NCBI RefSeq assembly: GCF_014805625.2
Contig: NW_023998415.1
Span: forward strand, 49,493,729-49,557,728
DNA: 64,000 nt
DNA from: Glossina fuscipes
Taxonomy: Eukaryota > Arthropoda > Insecta > Diptera > Glossinidae
Reading direction: 5' to 3'
In this document: one piece after another, positions 1 to 12,939 of the stretch
Position numbering within the stretch: the first letter of the stretch is position 1
Layout of the letters: each line of letters starts with the position of its first letter
Made by a program: the position numbers and the translations under genes
Notes under the pieces: model-generated
The model's database searches: none
Told to the model about the DNA's origin: nothing
Seen by the model: only the letters and a program-made list of their open reading frames with translations

Positions 1-2110
1 TGAAGAAAAGGAAAGTCGTGTCCCGTCTTGTCGAATTGTTAGCAATCGAGTATGGATCGATTTTGACTTGATCGATGAAAAGAAAAAAAGGCTGGACTCA
101 GTTTAATATTTGAATAAAGTATTCAGCCTAAATAAATATTTTTTTGCATTTCTGTTACTATTAACGGATATAAAAAATAATATTGCCTAACTAAATATAT
201 TGCGACTGCACCCTGATGCTTTGCTTATGGCCGAAATTCTTAAAAAGTTCGTCAGAATACGCAGTTTTATTTTACATCCAACATGTGCCTATAAAATTCA
301 AAAATAATTTTATTTTTCTTTTTGATGTAATACTGAGCCATCTCTTTGGACACTTTCCTTATTAGTTCGGGCTGAATGCTGTTTATAATACAAATAGTGT
401 AAAAATAGTTATGTATTATCCAAACTATATGTTGTAAAGTTTGTAAAGTAACATTTTGAATGGCTTGACATACTACTAGGAAAACAAAACATTACCAATT
501 TCCATTTTTTGGAATCCTCTGGCCGTTAGCGAGACCAAAATTATTTCCCTAAAGACCCAAATCGGGAAGCGATCAAGCCGTGGAAAACAGTAAAAAGCAC
601 TGTTCCAATAATGGACACAAGAAAGAAAAATCTAACTAACATACCAAAAACTTTGGCATACCTATGATTACAACCGTAGCACCTGGAAAAATTCGCTAAG
701 AGTCCTGGCAGAAGCAATGAAGCAGAACACTTATCGATTTGCCAGTTAATATCATAACATCTATACCTAGATACATAAAGAGGAATGATGCTGAAGTGTT
801 ACAGAAATTAGTTTAATGTTTGAAGTGAAGGACAGTTATCGAGATAAGGCTCCTCGGCGACCAGTCTCCTAGTTAGGAGCTTCTCTGCTTAAGGTATATT
901 TTCCATTGATTTTGTCAAAATTTGGCATGTTTCGATGCCAAACCCGTCTGGCAATTCAAGCCCTTTAACTAAGCCTCAATCTTATTAAGCCTAGCTACAC
1001 ATACAGGGCATTAAATAGTTTTAAATATCTATGAAAATATTAATTGAATGAATGAAGTGAATGTGACATAGATGCATATTTTGCATAATTCGTATCTAAT
1101 ATTCTGAAGCCTAAAAAAAGCCTGAGCTCTCTGCCGGTTATGGTGTAATTAAACGAAACAGAAAAATAAAGAGAAAAAAAAATCAGTTTAAGCCGCTTAT
1201 CATCTCACCTTATCTTAATTTCAAAAAAGCATTACAACAAGTATTAACAGTGTGCAACATATAATGCGCGAAAGAAAAAAGTGAAACATTAACTAACTAA
1301 ACCAACAACAGTACACTTTTGTAATTTAGACAGTAAAAAGTAGACATGTAATTAATAAAATAAAAACTTGAAAGACGGTTAGCGAAAAAAAAGCGAAAAA
1401 ATATATGTACATGGTAAGTATAACATGGCTCACAGCTGTATATTGTATATGTATTGAGTTTAAAAAAAAAGTAACGCAAATACCAAAGGCAACGAAATGC
1501 AAAGACGTTCCAACATTTTGTTCAAAATTGAGATTAGGAGAATCTTAGGGACTTTTCGTGTGCATCTGTTATCTGTTAGAACAGTGGTAACGCTGTTAAT
1601 TAGCAGTCGTTTGTATGCTTGCTCTTTCGTTCTCATTATTTGAATCAGCTTATAGTTTCTTGAGATGACGTCGGATTTCCTCAAACGTTTACATATCAGA
1701 AACATTAATAATTTCATGTTTTAATGTGGTTATGGACTATGGTGTGGTATATGAAAATTCTGAATATCGAATTTCTCAAATCTTCATAATAAACGATGAA
1801 AAGAACACAAAAATAATATTTGCAAGATACATGCCTGCTGTTTGATCTTTCGTCGTACATACGCACTCATTTCAGAACTCAAACTCAGAATTCTTCAGCA
1901 AAGCTTGCGTTCCTACTGCTACTACTACCTTCAAAACACACAAAAGTCAGATACCACATGCACACATAAAAAGTACCTAAGATTCTCCTAATTTCTATTC
2001 TGAACAAAAGCTTTGAACATCTATGTATTTCGCTGTCTCTGCAAATACACATTTTTACGCAAAGCAGAGCAGCAACCCTAATTACCTAAGAGAGGAGCAG
2101 TAAAAGTAAT
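1..2110. other. AT-rich non-coding stretch, no gene seen
   Basis: I see no convincing coding frame here. Open frames are short and biased to Lys, Phe and Tyr. About 500-830 is slightly richer in GC and has a broken 40-codon open run, but I match it to no family. The only discrete structure is the stem-loop at 921-942. Confidence 0.6.
921..942. repeat. perfect 8-bp stem-loop
   Basis: TTTGGCAT, then a 6-nt loop, then ATGCCAAA: a perfect inverted repeat. The arms do not extend further, so this is too short for a pre-miRNA. It may be a remnant of a small inverted-repeat element, or chance in AT-rich DNA. Confidence 0.4.
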
Positions 2111-2137
2111 ACTACTACTACTACTACTACTACTACT
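2111..2137. repeat. (ACT)9 microsatellite
   Basis: Nine uninterrupted ACT units. A 30-base A run follows at 2330-2359. Confidence 0.95.
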
Positions 2138-2325
2138 GATACGGTTATAGTTACTGCCAGGCTTGCCGTAATTCGAAATATAATAAAATTCTTGTTGTAA
2201 TAAGTATCAGGCGTGCTTATCCCCTTTTCCCCTTCATCTGCCCGTAAACCTCGGTTCCTTAATAGTACCATTAAAATACTTAATTTTTCCACGCTTCAAA
2301 CTAATGTAATACGTTTTTTACACTC

Positions 2326-2329
<4 letters not shown>

Positions 2330-2359
<30 letters not shown>
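2330..2359. repeat. poly-A tract
   Basis: An uninterrupted run of about 30 A. It may be a retroposon tail, but I recognise no element body next to it. Confidence 0.9.
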
Positions 2360-2361
<2 letters not shown>

Positions 2362-4090
2362 CTTGTAGAATATAAGAAAACGTATGAGCAAGAAACGAAG
2401 AAAAAGTCTTGTACACGCACACACCCATCCATAAGCTTATGCACCCAAACGCAGCGAAGAAAAAGTCTTTTCCAAGTTACTTTCATAGCTTATCTTGAGA
2501 ATTGTTCAGGTGAAAAATTGCAGCTGTCGTTGATTTTATTGCTTCGCATAAGCAATAATAAAGTGTAACAGCTCACGAATTTAAGCATTGAAGCATAAAT
2601 GAGTACCTCCCACCTGAAGCTAGGCATCCTAAGGCGCAATAAGTTTAATATTATTTAAAAAATAATAATAATAGTAATAATGGAAAGTAAAGTAAGAAAA
2701 TTACGGTCACTTTTCTAACCGATGGCACTATCTCTCTCTCTCTCTCTTGTCTTTCCCTTTTTCTATGTTAAATGAGTTGAATTTTTGCTAAATATTTCAA
2801 TTATTACGAATTAAGCTTAAAATGAAAGTAAAACACAACAAAAAAGGATATAAAACGGATTAAAAACACACGTATATGTGTCTATTACATTATAGCAGGA
2901 TGCTATTAAAGATGCCATTGCGTCCGAAATCTTTCACCCAAATTATCAACATTATTTTCATGGAATAACGCACAAAGTTGATTCAAAGTTCGGCTATCGC
3001 ACAAACGCTAGGTAGATACGTACGCAAATTCTAATCTCGATGCGATAATCCTGTGGTAGCTATGGTGTGAACTCGGTCGGCGAAGACCTAAACACTACCG
3101 ATTGGGCACACACTCACTACGCTGCGGCCACCCCTATCCTGTATATGACTGATCAAAAAGAAACAAAAAAAAAAAAAAAAAATTAGTTCTTGAAATAATT
3201 CGAAAACAATAAAAATTTCTAAAAAGTCATTACGAAGCAAATATTACCATAAGCAATACGATCAAAACCTCACTAATTACTAATTTAATCGACATCTTCA
3301 ATATGAAATTTTTTATTACAAAAAATTTCAAAGTCTTCTTCACAATACTATCACCCTACGACACATCATAAAGCCGTGGTATACACTGAACCCAACCATA
3401 AATTGTCCTGCATCTCCGAAACTTGAGTTACGAAGATAACATTTTAATTAGTTTCTTCTTCTTCTTAATATAATAGATCAATCGGTATAGATATTAAACG
3501 AACCATGATTTAAATCAACCATATATATATATATATATATATATAGATCGTACATAACCTCAATATTGCGGGTACACAATTATTTAAGTGATACGAAAAA
3601 ATATCAAATTAAAATCTTCCCTTGTATAAGAAAAATGACAAAAACGACGCATATGCACACACACAGTGATGCACAATGGTTTCTCATTTTCATGATGGTT
3701 CCCCATACTATTTTACGTATGCAACAGTATATGAGCAGTGTTCTCGTTGAATTTTTCCTGTTCAGCTTATTTGTTAGTTATTTTGATTTCAGTTCGAATA
3801 AATTTAACTATTTTCGTTATATTTATTAAATGTTTTATTGCGAGAAATTCTCAAATCTCCAACAACAAAATTAGACAAATACGTTCATCACGACATCAGT
3901 ACATGAGCATATATTCGCATATTGAATATAATAATAACAAAAAAATTTGTGTGTGTGTTGGCATTTAACAGTTTCGTTGAATCACCTTGATTATGCAAGC
4001 ATAACAACAAGATGAGGCTCGATTTTCGCGATACCTAGAACAGATAGAACGAGCAGCCGTAATAGCAACGACGCATTCAACTAGAATGAA
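2360..4090. other. AT-rich non-coding stretch with short microsatellites
   Basis: Contains (TC)n near 2731-2748, a poly-A tract near 3165-3181 and (TA)n at 3521-3545. No gene or transposon protein was recognised. Confidence 0.6.
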
Positions 4091-4156
4091 CAATAATAAT
4101 AACAACAACAGCAGCAGCAGTAGCAGCAGCAGCAGCGGCAGCGGCAGCGGCAATGG
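4091..4156. repeat. compound AAT/AAC/AGC/GGC trinucleotide repeat
   Basis: A graded trinucleotide tract runs from AAT through AAC and AGC to GGC. Each step is one base change from the last, which suggests one slippage-prone array that diverged by point mutation. The apparent poly-Leu frame on the minus strand is a by-product. Confidence 0.85.
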
Positions 4157-4159
4157 CAA

Positions 4160-4960
4160 TTGAAACTGCCTGAATACATCATAGCTAACATATGTTACCC
4201 ACTAAATAAAGAGGAAAAGGAAAAAAACCGAAAACACAATAGAACAAGAGACACACTAAACCAACCGAATGCTACGCTATTTTTGAAATTTAAATTTCAA
4301 ATTGTACCGGGAATACCGCGAATAGTAAAGTATACGGTACACTAAAACATTATAGCTGTAAACAATAAAACTGAAAATATATATGTATGTACGCATTTTG
4401 CAACGTAAGAAAATCAGTTTGGTGGCATGTGCTTATGTAAAAAATTTGTTTTCGCTACAAATTTTTCCTTTTTTTTTTTTTTCTTCCCTCGTATACAGAA
4501 AATTGTATATAAAATAAACAAAAACATGTCAAAAATTATATGTGCTCTATAAATTTTTGAATATTCTCCTTTTTACAAAAAAAAAAAAAACAAAAAAAAA
4601 ACAAAAAAAAACAAAAATAAATAAATAAATAAATATATGGAAATGTTTCAGCATTCGTGTTTGTGTTTCATCTTCTTTTCATTTCCTTCACCTTGCCTTT
4701 TCCATCGTGCATTTCGTTTACATACGTTCACGTATAACACAACAACTCTCTTAGCTCCTCTCAAACCAATGTTTTTCTTCTTTTCTCTAGTTAAACCACA
4801 TGCTGCATCAATTATTTCAAATACTTCATAGTTGTTGATGTTGTGCCAGTGATGTTGTTTTGTTTTCGTTTGTTTTCCTTTTTACTTACGCTAAGGTAGT
4901 TTAGTTGCGAACAGTCGACAGCGGGGGGAAGGATATGCTCTATGTATGTAACTTTGTATT

Positions 4961-4996
<36 letters not shown>

Positions 4997-6950
4997 TTTA
5001 ACGCTGTATAAAAAAATTTTAATAAAAATACGCGTAATATGACTTGACAAAAATGGCGCTCAAGATGGCGTCAGATAATTTTTTTTTTTTTTCTGCTTGT
5101 TAGTAACCCACACGTATACACAAGCATACCTATCCCAGTGATTACTTAACGCTTCGTAAACTTTCTCTCTCAAAAGAAATTTCATTTCATTTCATAAGTG
5201 TGTGGATTGTTTTTCTAGACACCTTAACTTGAGATAGTTTTGGTTATATTCCTGCTTGCTTACCACCGTCACTAACAACTTGGTTGTTATTGTTGTTGCT
5301 TTTTATCTTTTGTGTTCAATTATCAACATTGTGTTATGTTTACAGTATATACATAAAAACGAAAAAAAACATATATACAATAAACGTAGACCTCTTGACG
5401 ATACAAAAACAAAGTTAGTGAAGAAATCCACAACGTAAAGTTTCCGACACCAGGTGGTTACAATAGCATTATGATGGCTAGACAAAAAATAAAGAAAATA
5501 TAAAATATTTTCTGTTTCATTTTTTCACATTTTCCTCGATGTTGTCATATTGATTTTATTTATTTATTTTTTTATTTCTTTTTATATATTTCTTTTTCTT
5601 TTATTTTGTATAAATGTTTGTTAGTTTGCCAACATCACAAATTGTAAAAGGTGCGATGGTGATTTCGAAACGCTAGTAGTAAATAAACAACCTTTTTTTT
5701 TCTCTTCTTCTTCTTCTTCTTCTTCTTTTTTAATTGTACAATTCATGCGCTAATCAAGAACAATGCATTTCAATGATCGCTGTAATAACAAGTGATACAT
5801 ATAAAAAATTTGAAAAACATCTAGAAATGTATGTAAATATTTGGCGTTAGCACTACATCTGCCACGATTTTATTTATGTAACTGTCTCTATTAAAATGTT
5901 TTTCGTGACACCATTCTCTTTAGGTACAAATAACTGTGGAATCATTTTTAAGCAATAATCTCTTTTAATTTTTCTCTTATTTTAATTACGAAATCATAAA
6001 ATAATTAAATAAACTTATGCCCTCGAACATACTTAAAGCAATTTATTGTTCGGTACACTTCTATATACTACTTGACAATACAAAAGCATTTCATTTCATC
6101 CATTCGTATGTTTGCAGTATTCTCTTATTTTCGCAGATGATTCCCAGATCGAAGAAGCATTTTTTTTGTTTTTGTGAAAAATTCACCTCATGGTATTCGA
6201 AAAAAGTGAAAAACACCATTTTTTTTTTTTGCTCATATGCATCACCTATACACAAAATACATACAAATCCCTCTAATTTTCCTTGAGGTACAGTTCATTG
6301 TTTTTCCAAAACACTTCGTGCTTTCCAATCCTTATATTTTGCGATATATTCGATAATAGTACATAAAATGCTGTACTTTCCTTACCCGTCATAAAGTCTC
6401 ATTTGGCTCTCTTGTCTAATCGGATTCCGCGAAAGCCATCTTGGAAAATGTTATGGACAGGAGAGAAATCGTTAAGGTCTCAAAAAACACCTCATGATAG
6501 AAATCCATTTATGCACACCATTTATGCATAATTAAATCCATGATGAGCTGGAGGAAAAGGACCCCGCTAAATAATTTTAACAATCACTTTATGAAACCTC
6601 AAATTTTTAATTTCGAAAAAATCATCAACTTGGAAAATTATTTCAAAAGCTGCCTATCCACACCTTTGGTATAAATAGTGTTAAAAAGACGGCTGCTCAT
6701 TATGAACGTTGACCGATAAACATCAGTATTATTATGATTTTGAGAGATCGTTGAGTCACATTTATAAAAAGACACTTGATAATCTCTTTTAAAATCTGTT
6801 ATAAATCACAAAAACTCGGACCCATTGTGCTTTCGAAATTCAATCAACTAAAATTATTGTAGCCTATTTCGTGTTCTATAGCAGAAGTCAATCAAACGGA
6901 CACATCAAAATTTTTACGTATAGAAAAGGCCTCACTCAATAGGATCACAG
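4160..6950. other. AT-rich non-coding stretch with homopolymer tracts
   Basis: Holds an A-rich tract at about 4578-4632 ending in (AAAT)n, a poly-T at 4963-4993 and (TTC)n at about 5702-5726. No gene was recognised. The part from about 6700 to 6950 may hold the badly decayed 3' end of the mariner relic next to it, but I cannot read it. Confidence 0.55.
5051..5072. promoter_or_regulatory. paired GCCAT (PHO/YY1-like) motifs, tentative
   Basis: AAATGGCGC and AGATGGCGTC lie 12 bp apart on the same strand. Both contain the GCCAT core (reverse complement) bound by Pleiohomeotic/YY1 proteins in flies. Two short motifs alone do not make a Polycomb response element. Confidence 0.2.
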
Positions 6951-7039
6951 GTTAAGTCATTTTTTCTTACAATTTTGCCCTTCAATACACAATACCAACT
7001 AATAATGCAAAAACAATAACAAATAATATTCACTATATA

Positions 7040-7665
7040 TACTTTATAGCTTTCCAAGATAGTCGATGAATGGAATGCCATACGTATCCCCCATGACCTT
7101 CCAGACCAAATTTGCGTTTTGGTCGCCGATGCTCGGTTGCCGTCTGCTCGCTTTCATTGCCAATTTGACTGTCGAGTGTATTAATGGAGCCTTGTTGTAT
7201 GCATTCATTACCACAAATCGCATATATAAACAATTCCTAACAGTGCTCTGCTTCATCAACACGTTGTTGCTTTTGATCATTAATATCTCATCCAATCATT
7301 GATTCCCGCGTCCTACTAAAAAAACCTAATGATTATGCTATCTCTGCACAGTCAACATATTGCAGCCATTAAAAGTACTTTGGCGGTCCGATTAAAATTT
7401 AAATAAACATGAAAGGACGCGCTTTTGTTAAACAGGCAAACATCAATTTTGCCGAATTGTTTAATAAAACTCTTCACGTTCTATTATTATCTTCAACTAT
7501 ATGACTTCATAATTTCATCACTATTAATGTGAATTATCTCAATTTGAGCTATCGCATGCAGACTCACGTTTTCTGAAACAGGTGACGAATTCGTACCTTC
7601 AAGAACGTTCAGGATCATCGGTGTTTGTAGGACCGCCTTATAAAATCAGCGAACCACTTCTCTAT
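7040..7665 (-). pseudogene. mariner transposase relic 1
   Basis: This is a dead copy of a mariner (Tc1/mariner superfamily, D34D) transposase, the enzyme that cuts and pastes the element at TA sites. On the minus strand the blocks run in the expected order with roughly expected spacing. A KWFADF block (7642-7659) is followed by GPTNTDDPERS (7602-7634), which corresponds to the DNA-binding domain. Next comes DQKQQRVDEAEHC (7240-7278), the conserved central block. Last is GIPFIDYLGKL, with FIDYL at 7056-7070, which holds the second catalytic aspartate. The blocks fall in different frames and are broken by stops and indels. The TMDETW region with the first aspartate is unrecognisable. The KWFADF-to-FIDYL distance, about 600 bp, matches a normal mariner. 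Terminal repeats were not found. Confidence 0.88.
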
Positions 7666-7904
7666 CAATTATCTCGACAAAGAAACACTAAATTCCCTTG
7701 CTCATGTATAGCATTGGTTGGGTGCAAATGGATTTTTGTTTTGGTCTTTTCGCCAGATATACTCGAAGTTTTTTATTGTCTGTCCGTTCTGATGAACAAA
7801 AAGCTTAGTAAACAGTAGTGTTCTCAATTTATGTTGTTCTGTGAGCGTGTTGTCGCGTGACCGATTTAGCCTATTGTCAATACCAATCTATGCGCAAGAG
7901 GCTC
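7666..7904. other. probable 5' remainder of mariner relic 1
   Basis: In a full-length mariner this interval would hold the transposase N-terminus and 5' terminal repeat. I see no clear matching block, so it is either very decayed or unrelated. Confidence 0.3.
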
Positions 7905-7990
7905 CAGATACAGATAGACAGACGGACATATGCTTAAATGAATTTCGAATTTAATAGTGGTCATAATTTTATCTGAATATACTCTCATCC
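7905..7990 (+). repeat. mini-me-like fragment (GTCY tract plus downstream arm)
   Basis: A degenerate AGAYAGACGGACAT tract is followed by a TTAAAT...AATTT arm like the one after the GGAC tract in the full-length copies at 35,399 and 57,049. Only the 3' part is present. Confidence 0.6.
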
Positions 7991-9056
7991 CAATTCAAAT
8001 TTGATTTTTAATTCCGATTTCCAACTTCATCCGAATGCGATGGTAAACTAAGATTGAGGCACATCAAGGTTGCCTGCTTGGAGACCATTTTGTAACAAAA
8101 AACTTAAATAAATAAAAACTATTAAAGTTTTTAGTACCTATAAGACGGATTTTGATAAGTGGAAATATTGAAAGGAATTAGAATAAGTATAACGCTGTAA
8201 ACTCAAAATGACCGGATAAAAATCAGATGTAAGAAAAAGAAAAACACAAAGAGAAAGAGAAAGAAAAGGAAAGACAGAGACAAAGCCGAAGCCCAAGATG
8301 GAAAATGAACAGTTTGTCATGCAGAAAATAAAGAAGCCAGATATGTATATATATATATATATATAATGCTATAAAGAATAGTCTTAAAGTTATGTCCAAT
8401 AAGCAGCAAAATTATTTTTGGATACTCTTGCTTAGCCTGACAACTTTGCTTCACTGGTGAAAGATAACAAAAACATAACGACCGTTAACAAACTCAAAAG
8501 TGAAAAGAAATAAAAAAAAACCCAGAAAAAAAAATGAAAAGTTTGGTCGAATATCGGACACTCAACACCAACTCCTCCCTTACGCTTAAATAATCTTGAG
8601 CCAATTGACATATAGATAGATTAAGATGTATCACGATAACTCGAAAAAACACTATTTTAAGGAAAATAGGTCTACGTACACACACACACACACACACACA
8701 CATACACTTTGTAAGTGTAAAGTTCATATGTACTCCTCATAGGTTATGGGTAAGTTGAAGACCAAACTCCAAATGATCGCAATTAACTTATCATGAATAA
8801 ACTGTGGAAAATATCAAAGCTTACTAGGCAGACAAGCAGTTCTTCGATTTTTAGCTTAAGTAAGCTGAAAAAGCGATAACGATTGACAGCAACTGTTAAG
8901 GTATGGCATGGCCTGCCCCTTGTTCGCGACGCACAGAAAATTAGTTTTCGTTTTTGCTATTTTGCCTTTCTTGGCTACTTCCGTTATTCGAAGATTTTTG
9001 CTATTATTGCTATGGCTTTTCATGTTCTTATTATTATTATTATTATTTTTTTTTTT

Positions 9057-9100
<44 letters not shown>

Positions 9101-10100
9101 CTGCAACTTGGTGTCATCCTTGTAAAAATAATATCGATTGAAAAGCAAAAAAAAGCAAAAAAAAAAACGGAATTCTTTAATAAAATTTTATTGAAATTGC
9201 GTAGAAACATAAAATGTTTGCTTCCTGCAGACAAATTCTGGCCAGGCCAAAAAACAAACAGAAAACAAAAAGAAGGAAAGCGAAAAAGCGAAAGAAGTTA
9301 TATTCAGTTTAGAGCGAATTCACTAAATGCCAATCGTTTACTTTCTTTCTTTTTTTTTTTTTTTTTGTTATTTTTTGATTATATTTTAATAAAAATATTT
9401 CGAAAGTAAAGAAATATTTTCATTAAAAAAACTTTATAACAGTAATTGCATACATAGTACCGTGCAGTGTATGTAGATGTGAGGTTTTTTTGTTTCATAT
9501 ATGTAACGCACCTTAAAACGCATCGTCTCGATTGGGGGACATGTTAAAATTATTGCCCTTATCCCCCCTCGCCCCTTTCGCATTAGCATTTAACTGTTTC
9601 CTCTCTTATTCCCATTAATTTTTAGACAGAGAAAATTCTGTTCGAAAGTTTTTAATATGACATCATCCGGTATCCAATGTTTAATAAACACAAGCATGTA
9701 CGTATACATGTACAGTGATATATAAATACACATATATATATATATATATATATATGAAAAAAAAAAGACAAGCAACGTTAACAAATGTAATTTCCTTCCT
9801 CTTCACCGTCTATTATCAATTCACATTGAAGATTTCGAAATTTTATATGCATCAGATGGTATAACAAAAATAGTTATATCATATGTGATGTTGTAGGATA
9901 GTAATTTGTATATTATAAATTTAATATAGTTTTTGCAAATATACATATTTAATATGCTTTATGCAATTTTCCAAACCACACCCTAAGGGTGCGCTTTCTG
10001 TTTATTTGATGTATCTCGTTTTCAAGAAAAATATTCAAATTCTACGCAACATAAGCTCTTTCTTCCACTTGTGCACTTGTGTGTAGACATACGTAGCAAC
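7990..10100. other. AT-rich non-coding stretch with many simple repeats
   Basis: Includes (TA)n near 8349-8366, (CA)n near 8680-8702, a TTA-plus-poly-T tract at 9028-9100, a poly-T near 9350-9366 and (AT)n near 9731-9755. The apparent 151-codon frame across the T tract is poly-Phe and is not a gene. Confidence 0.65.
9028..9100. repeat. (TTA)n followed by about 50-base poly-T
   Basis: A short TTA array runs into two T runs split by one A. Such tracts recur through the window and are the likely cause of assembly breaks. Confidence 0.9.
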
Positions 10101-10102
10101 TA

Positions 10103-10163
10103 GAAGGTGTAAAAATAGATCTATCTTTTTTATTATACCGATAGATTCAGAATCATTTTCTAC
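10103..10163 (+). repeat. dispersed repeat family B, copy 1
   Basis: The core TAGATCTATC..TTATTATACCGAT..ATTCAGAATCATTTTCT is shared with copies at 36,717 and 51,449. The three differ by scattered substitutions and one-base indels. It has no coding content. A second family-B block (a GTGAARTGRTGTAG motif) lies at 10,720-10,755. Confidence 0.75.
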
Positions 10164-10719
10164 ATTGATCTAAGTTTGTCGGCCCGTGCATATAGTTTTT
10201 TGTTCAATCCCAAGTACAGATCGTAAGTTTTGGAATATATTTTGGTGAGGCATTTTCGTAAACTATCGGGCCTTTGATTAAAGGACGAACGCTATTTAAA
10301 ATGCTTTGCTACAATTTTTAAAATTTTTTGAAAAAACTCACTGTGTAAGCGTATTTGAACGTTCAGCTAGGATAGGTAAGCTAGGGAACCTGTTCGCACG
10401 AAAACGGAATCTTTTTTGTGACAAAAAAGGACAGTTAACGATACAGAATTTCGATCACATAAGTCTGTTTCTTAAACTCCAATATACATATTATATATAT
10501 GTATATATTATATAAATATGGGGCAGACAAAGTCTACTCTCTAGTTTTCTACTTTTTCTCATCGAAACTGAAAAATAATAAAATATTTAGGAAGCATAAT
10601 AAATTAAGTTTGCTTACATATGCTGATATTATGGAAATCCTCTATATTGAGGGCCTTCATGAAAAGTATCCTTTTACATGAGAATAATATGCAATGTTTG
10701 ATGTATTATTAAGAAAACT

Positions 10720-10755
10720 AGTGAAATGGTGTAGGCTATCGAATGAACGATCTCG
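10720..10755 (+). repeat. family B downstream block, copy 1
   Basis: GTGAAATGGTGTAGGC followed by a TATCGAATGAACGAT stretch resembles the GTGAAGTGATGTAGAG block at 51,679 and the similar block at 55,991. The same order as at 51 kb suggests one element, here with a longer interior. Confidence 0.5.
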
Positions 10756-10759
10756 CTTC

Positions 10760-12165
10760 ATCAGGATACTCTTATTTAGTTTTAAAGTACATAATTAATA
10801 TAACTGCAATGAATATTTGAATGAATGTACCCATATACCCATAAAGCTCAGTCGTAAGCCAATATACGGTTTGAAAGGAAAAAATTTATTATAATTCATT
10901 ATTTTATATATATGTCGTGTATATTTATTATACAATGCGATATATATATATACATATGTCTATATATAAAATGAAGAGATAAACTCTTACATACAAGAAG
11001 AAATATGCACCAAAAACAATTACTTAACTTAAAAGTGAGATCTATTTAGTAGACTTTACAATTGTCCCGAACGAAAATTTGCAGATATTATATGTATGTA
11101 TATATATGTATACACTTAAGGAATTTCAAATTCTAAGCCATCATTTATTTAATTTATAGTTTTCCATAGAAAAAAACTCCTGCTTAGCAAATAGAAAAGA
11201 AAAGCAAACTTCTTCCTTCACATTTAGGGAATTTTAACATTTGCTGCTTCTTGCAAATATCTTCGTTCTCCGTTTTTTTTTTTTTTTCTCTCTCTCTCTT
11301 TCTCTTTCCCTTCTTCTTTTGCTTTCTTCGTTTTTTTTTTTTTTCTCTCAAAGTTTATTAAAAGCAACAATATGAGCTTTGCGTCAAACTGTTTTGTATC
11401 CATCAAGTGAAAAGCAAAGTACACTAAAATAAGTCTCCAAAGGGTACAAAGCAAAAGAATTGTAAAAAGTATGTATAAATCTCTCCTGCTGGGTGTTACA
11501 GTTTTTTCGTTTTTGTCTTTGAATCCTTACTTTTATTTTTTGCCCCTCTCTCTCGCTCTCTGTAACTTTTTCCGTAAAAAAGAAAACATTTATATTGAAA
11601 TGTGGTGATATTTTTCAATTCCTTCAAGTTTGAAAAAGTAAATTGAAGAGAAAAATAAAATGGAATTTTTTTTTTATTTTTTTTTTTTTTTTTTTTTTAG
11701 AATTTTCAAAAGGCATTGAAGGTTTACATCTACACCTAAAATGTATATGATTTAAACTATGTTTATTTAAAAGAATGCTTTAGAAATATTTCCATCATAC
11801 ATGTATTGGTTAGTTTTGAAAATACACAAAAACATATCTCCGAAGATGAGAATTCACGTACTCATTCCATTCATTCAAATCATATGCATGTACCTTTGCG
11901 AGTAACTGAAGCCATCCTTACTAGCGAGTGAGTACAACATTTCTTATAGCTATATATTTAGTTATACTTAATATAATATATATTGCATCAATGAAAAAGT
12001 TCGGAGCATTCTATCATTAAATTCAAAAATATTGTTCTTGTATTTTAAACAAACTTTATTACGTTTAGATAGATAGATATTAGATGCAATTTTTCTATTA
12101 AGAGCATTGTGATGCTAGTTGTCGAAAAAATAAAGCAAATAAACTTCGGAAGCCTATCGTCAAGT
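10760..12165. other. AT-rich non-coding stretch
   Basis: (TA)n-rich near 10,940-10,965. A pyrimidine-rich block with T runs lies at 11,270-11,345, and a T tract near 11,666-11,698. No gene was seen. Confidence 0.6.
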
Positions 12166-12169
12166 CAGC

Positions 12170-12760
12170 GTTGCGCAGAATGCATAATAAAAGATTTCGA
12201 TATAAAGATGCAAGTTCTGCAGGTCTATATGTAGGCGGATGCATCAAAACTCAAGCTGGTCAGTAAAGCTTCTTTCAATCCAGTTTTTATATGTGTTCCA
12301 TATTCGCTTGGAAATTAATCAATTTTGGGACTTGGCTTACAACTCCAACTTCTTCAACTAAAACCGAACGCAAAGCGTTACCTTACGTGGTATCAACCTG
12401 ACCTATGCCATCATTTCACCTTGCAACCGAAACTTTTTCGCACATCTTTCAATATGTGATCTATTTTTCATCACCTGTGATCGGTAGAAATTCACTAATG
12501 CATATCTAGTTCATTAAAGTGTTCACTCGTAAACGTGGTACCCAAATGTCAAGCTCCAATTTAACATGCAATCTTTAGCAAATGATTCAAAGTTTAGTTC
12601 CGCCGAGAGGTCATATATTAAAACGAAATGTTCCGGTCTCTAGCAATTTTTAGAAGAATTTTATCGGCAGTACGTGGCAGGTTTCCAGAGCGGAAAGTCA
12701 CTTGTGCACTATTCGTTTTGGGAAACTATTTTCACTATAAACAACACGAATTGTTTCACA
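12170..12760 (-). pseudogene. mariner transposase relic 2 (different lineage)
   Basis: This is a second dead mariner-type transposase on the minus strand, from a lineage different from relic 1. Recognisable blocks run from N to C terminus. FRSGN (12,681-12,695) comes from the DNA-binding domain. LDIWVP (12,536-12,553) is the conserved linker (usual form LDVWVPHEL). ITGDEK (12,464-12,481) is the TGDEKW motif with the first catalytic aspartate, whose Trp codon is now TAG. MHPPTY (12,231-12,244) corresponds to the HPPYSPDLAPSD motif just after the second catalytic aspartate. Several in-frame stops and a short deletion before ITGDEK make it non-functional. The TGDEK signature separates it from the TMDETW type. 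Terminal repeats were not identified. Confidence 0.85.
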
Positions 12761-12939
12761 AGCCTGCGAAGTTTGAAATGAAATATCGCAGGATATGGGG
12801 AATGTCTTAAGGGTGTCCCTTAATTTCATAAAACGCAATTACTTTCGGCTGAGTTAAGAGAACTGGCCTTTTTACCCGTTACCTTTTATTTTCAGGCTAG
12901 CGTATGACTTGCTGAGATAATATTGCTATAATAAAGCGA

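Noticed and set aside
530..830. Possible decayed coding sequence
   Set aside because: A 40-codon open run and GC shift are visible, but no family motif could be matched in any frame.
8954..9409. 151-codon plus-strand open frame
   Set aside because: It is carried by a poly-T tract and A-rich DNA, giving poly-Phe then Lys-rich sequence with no protein-like composition.
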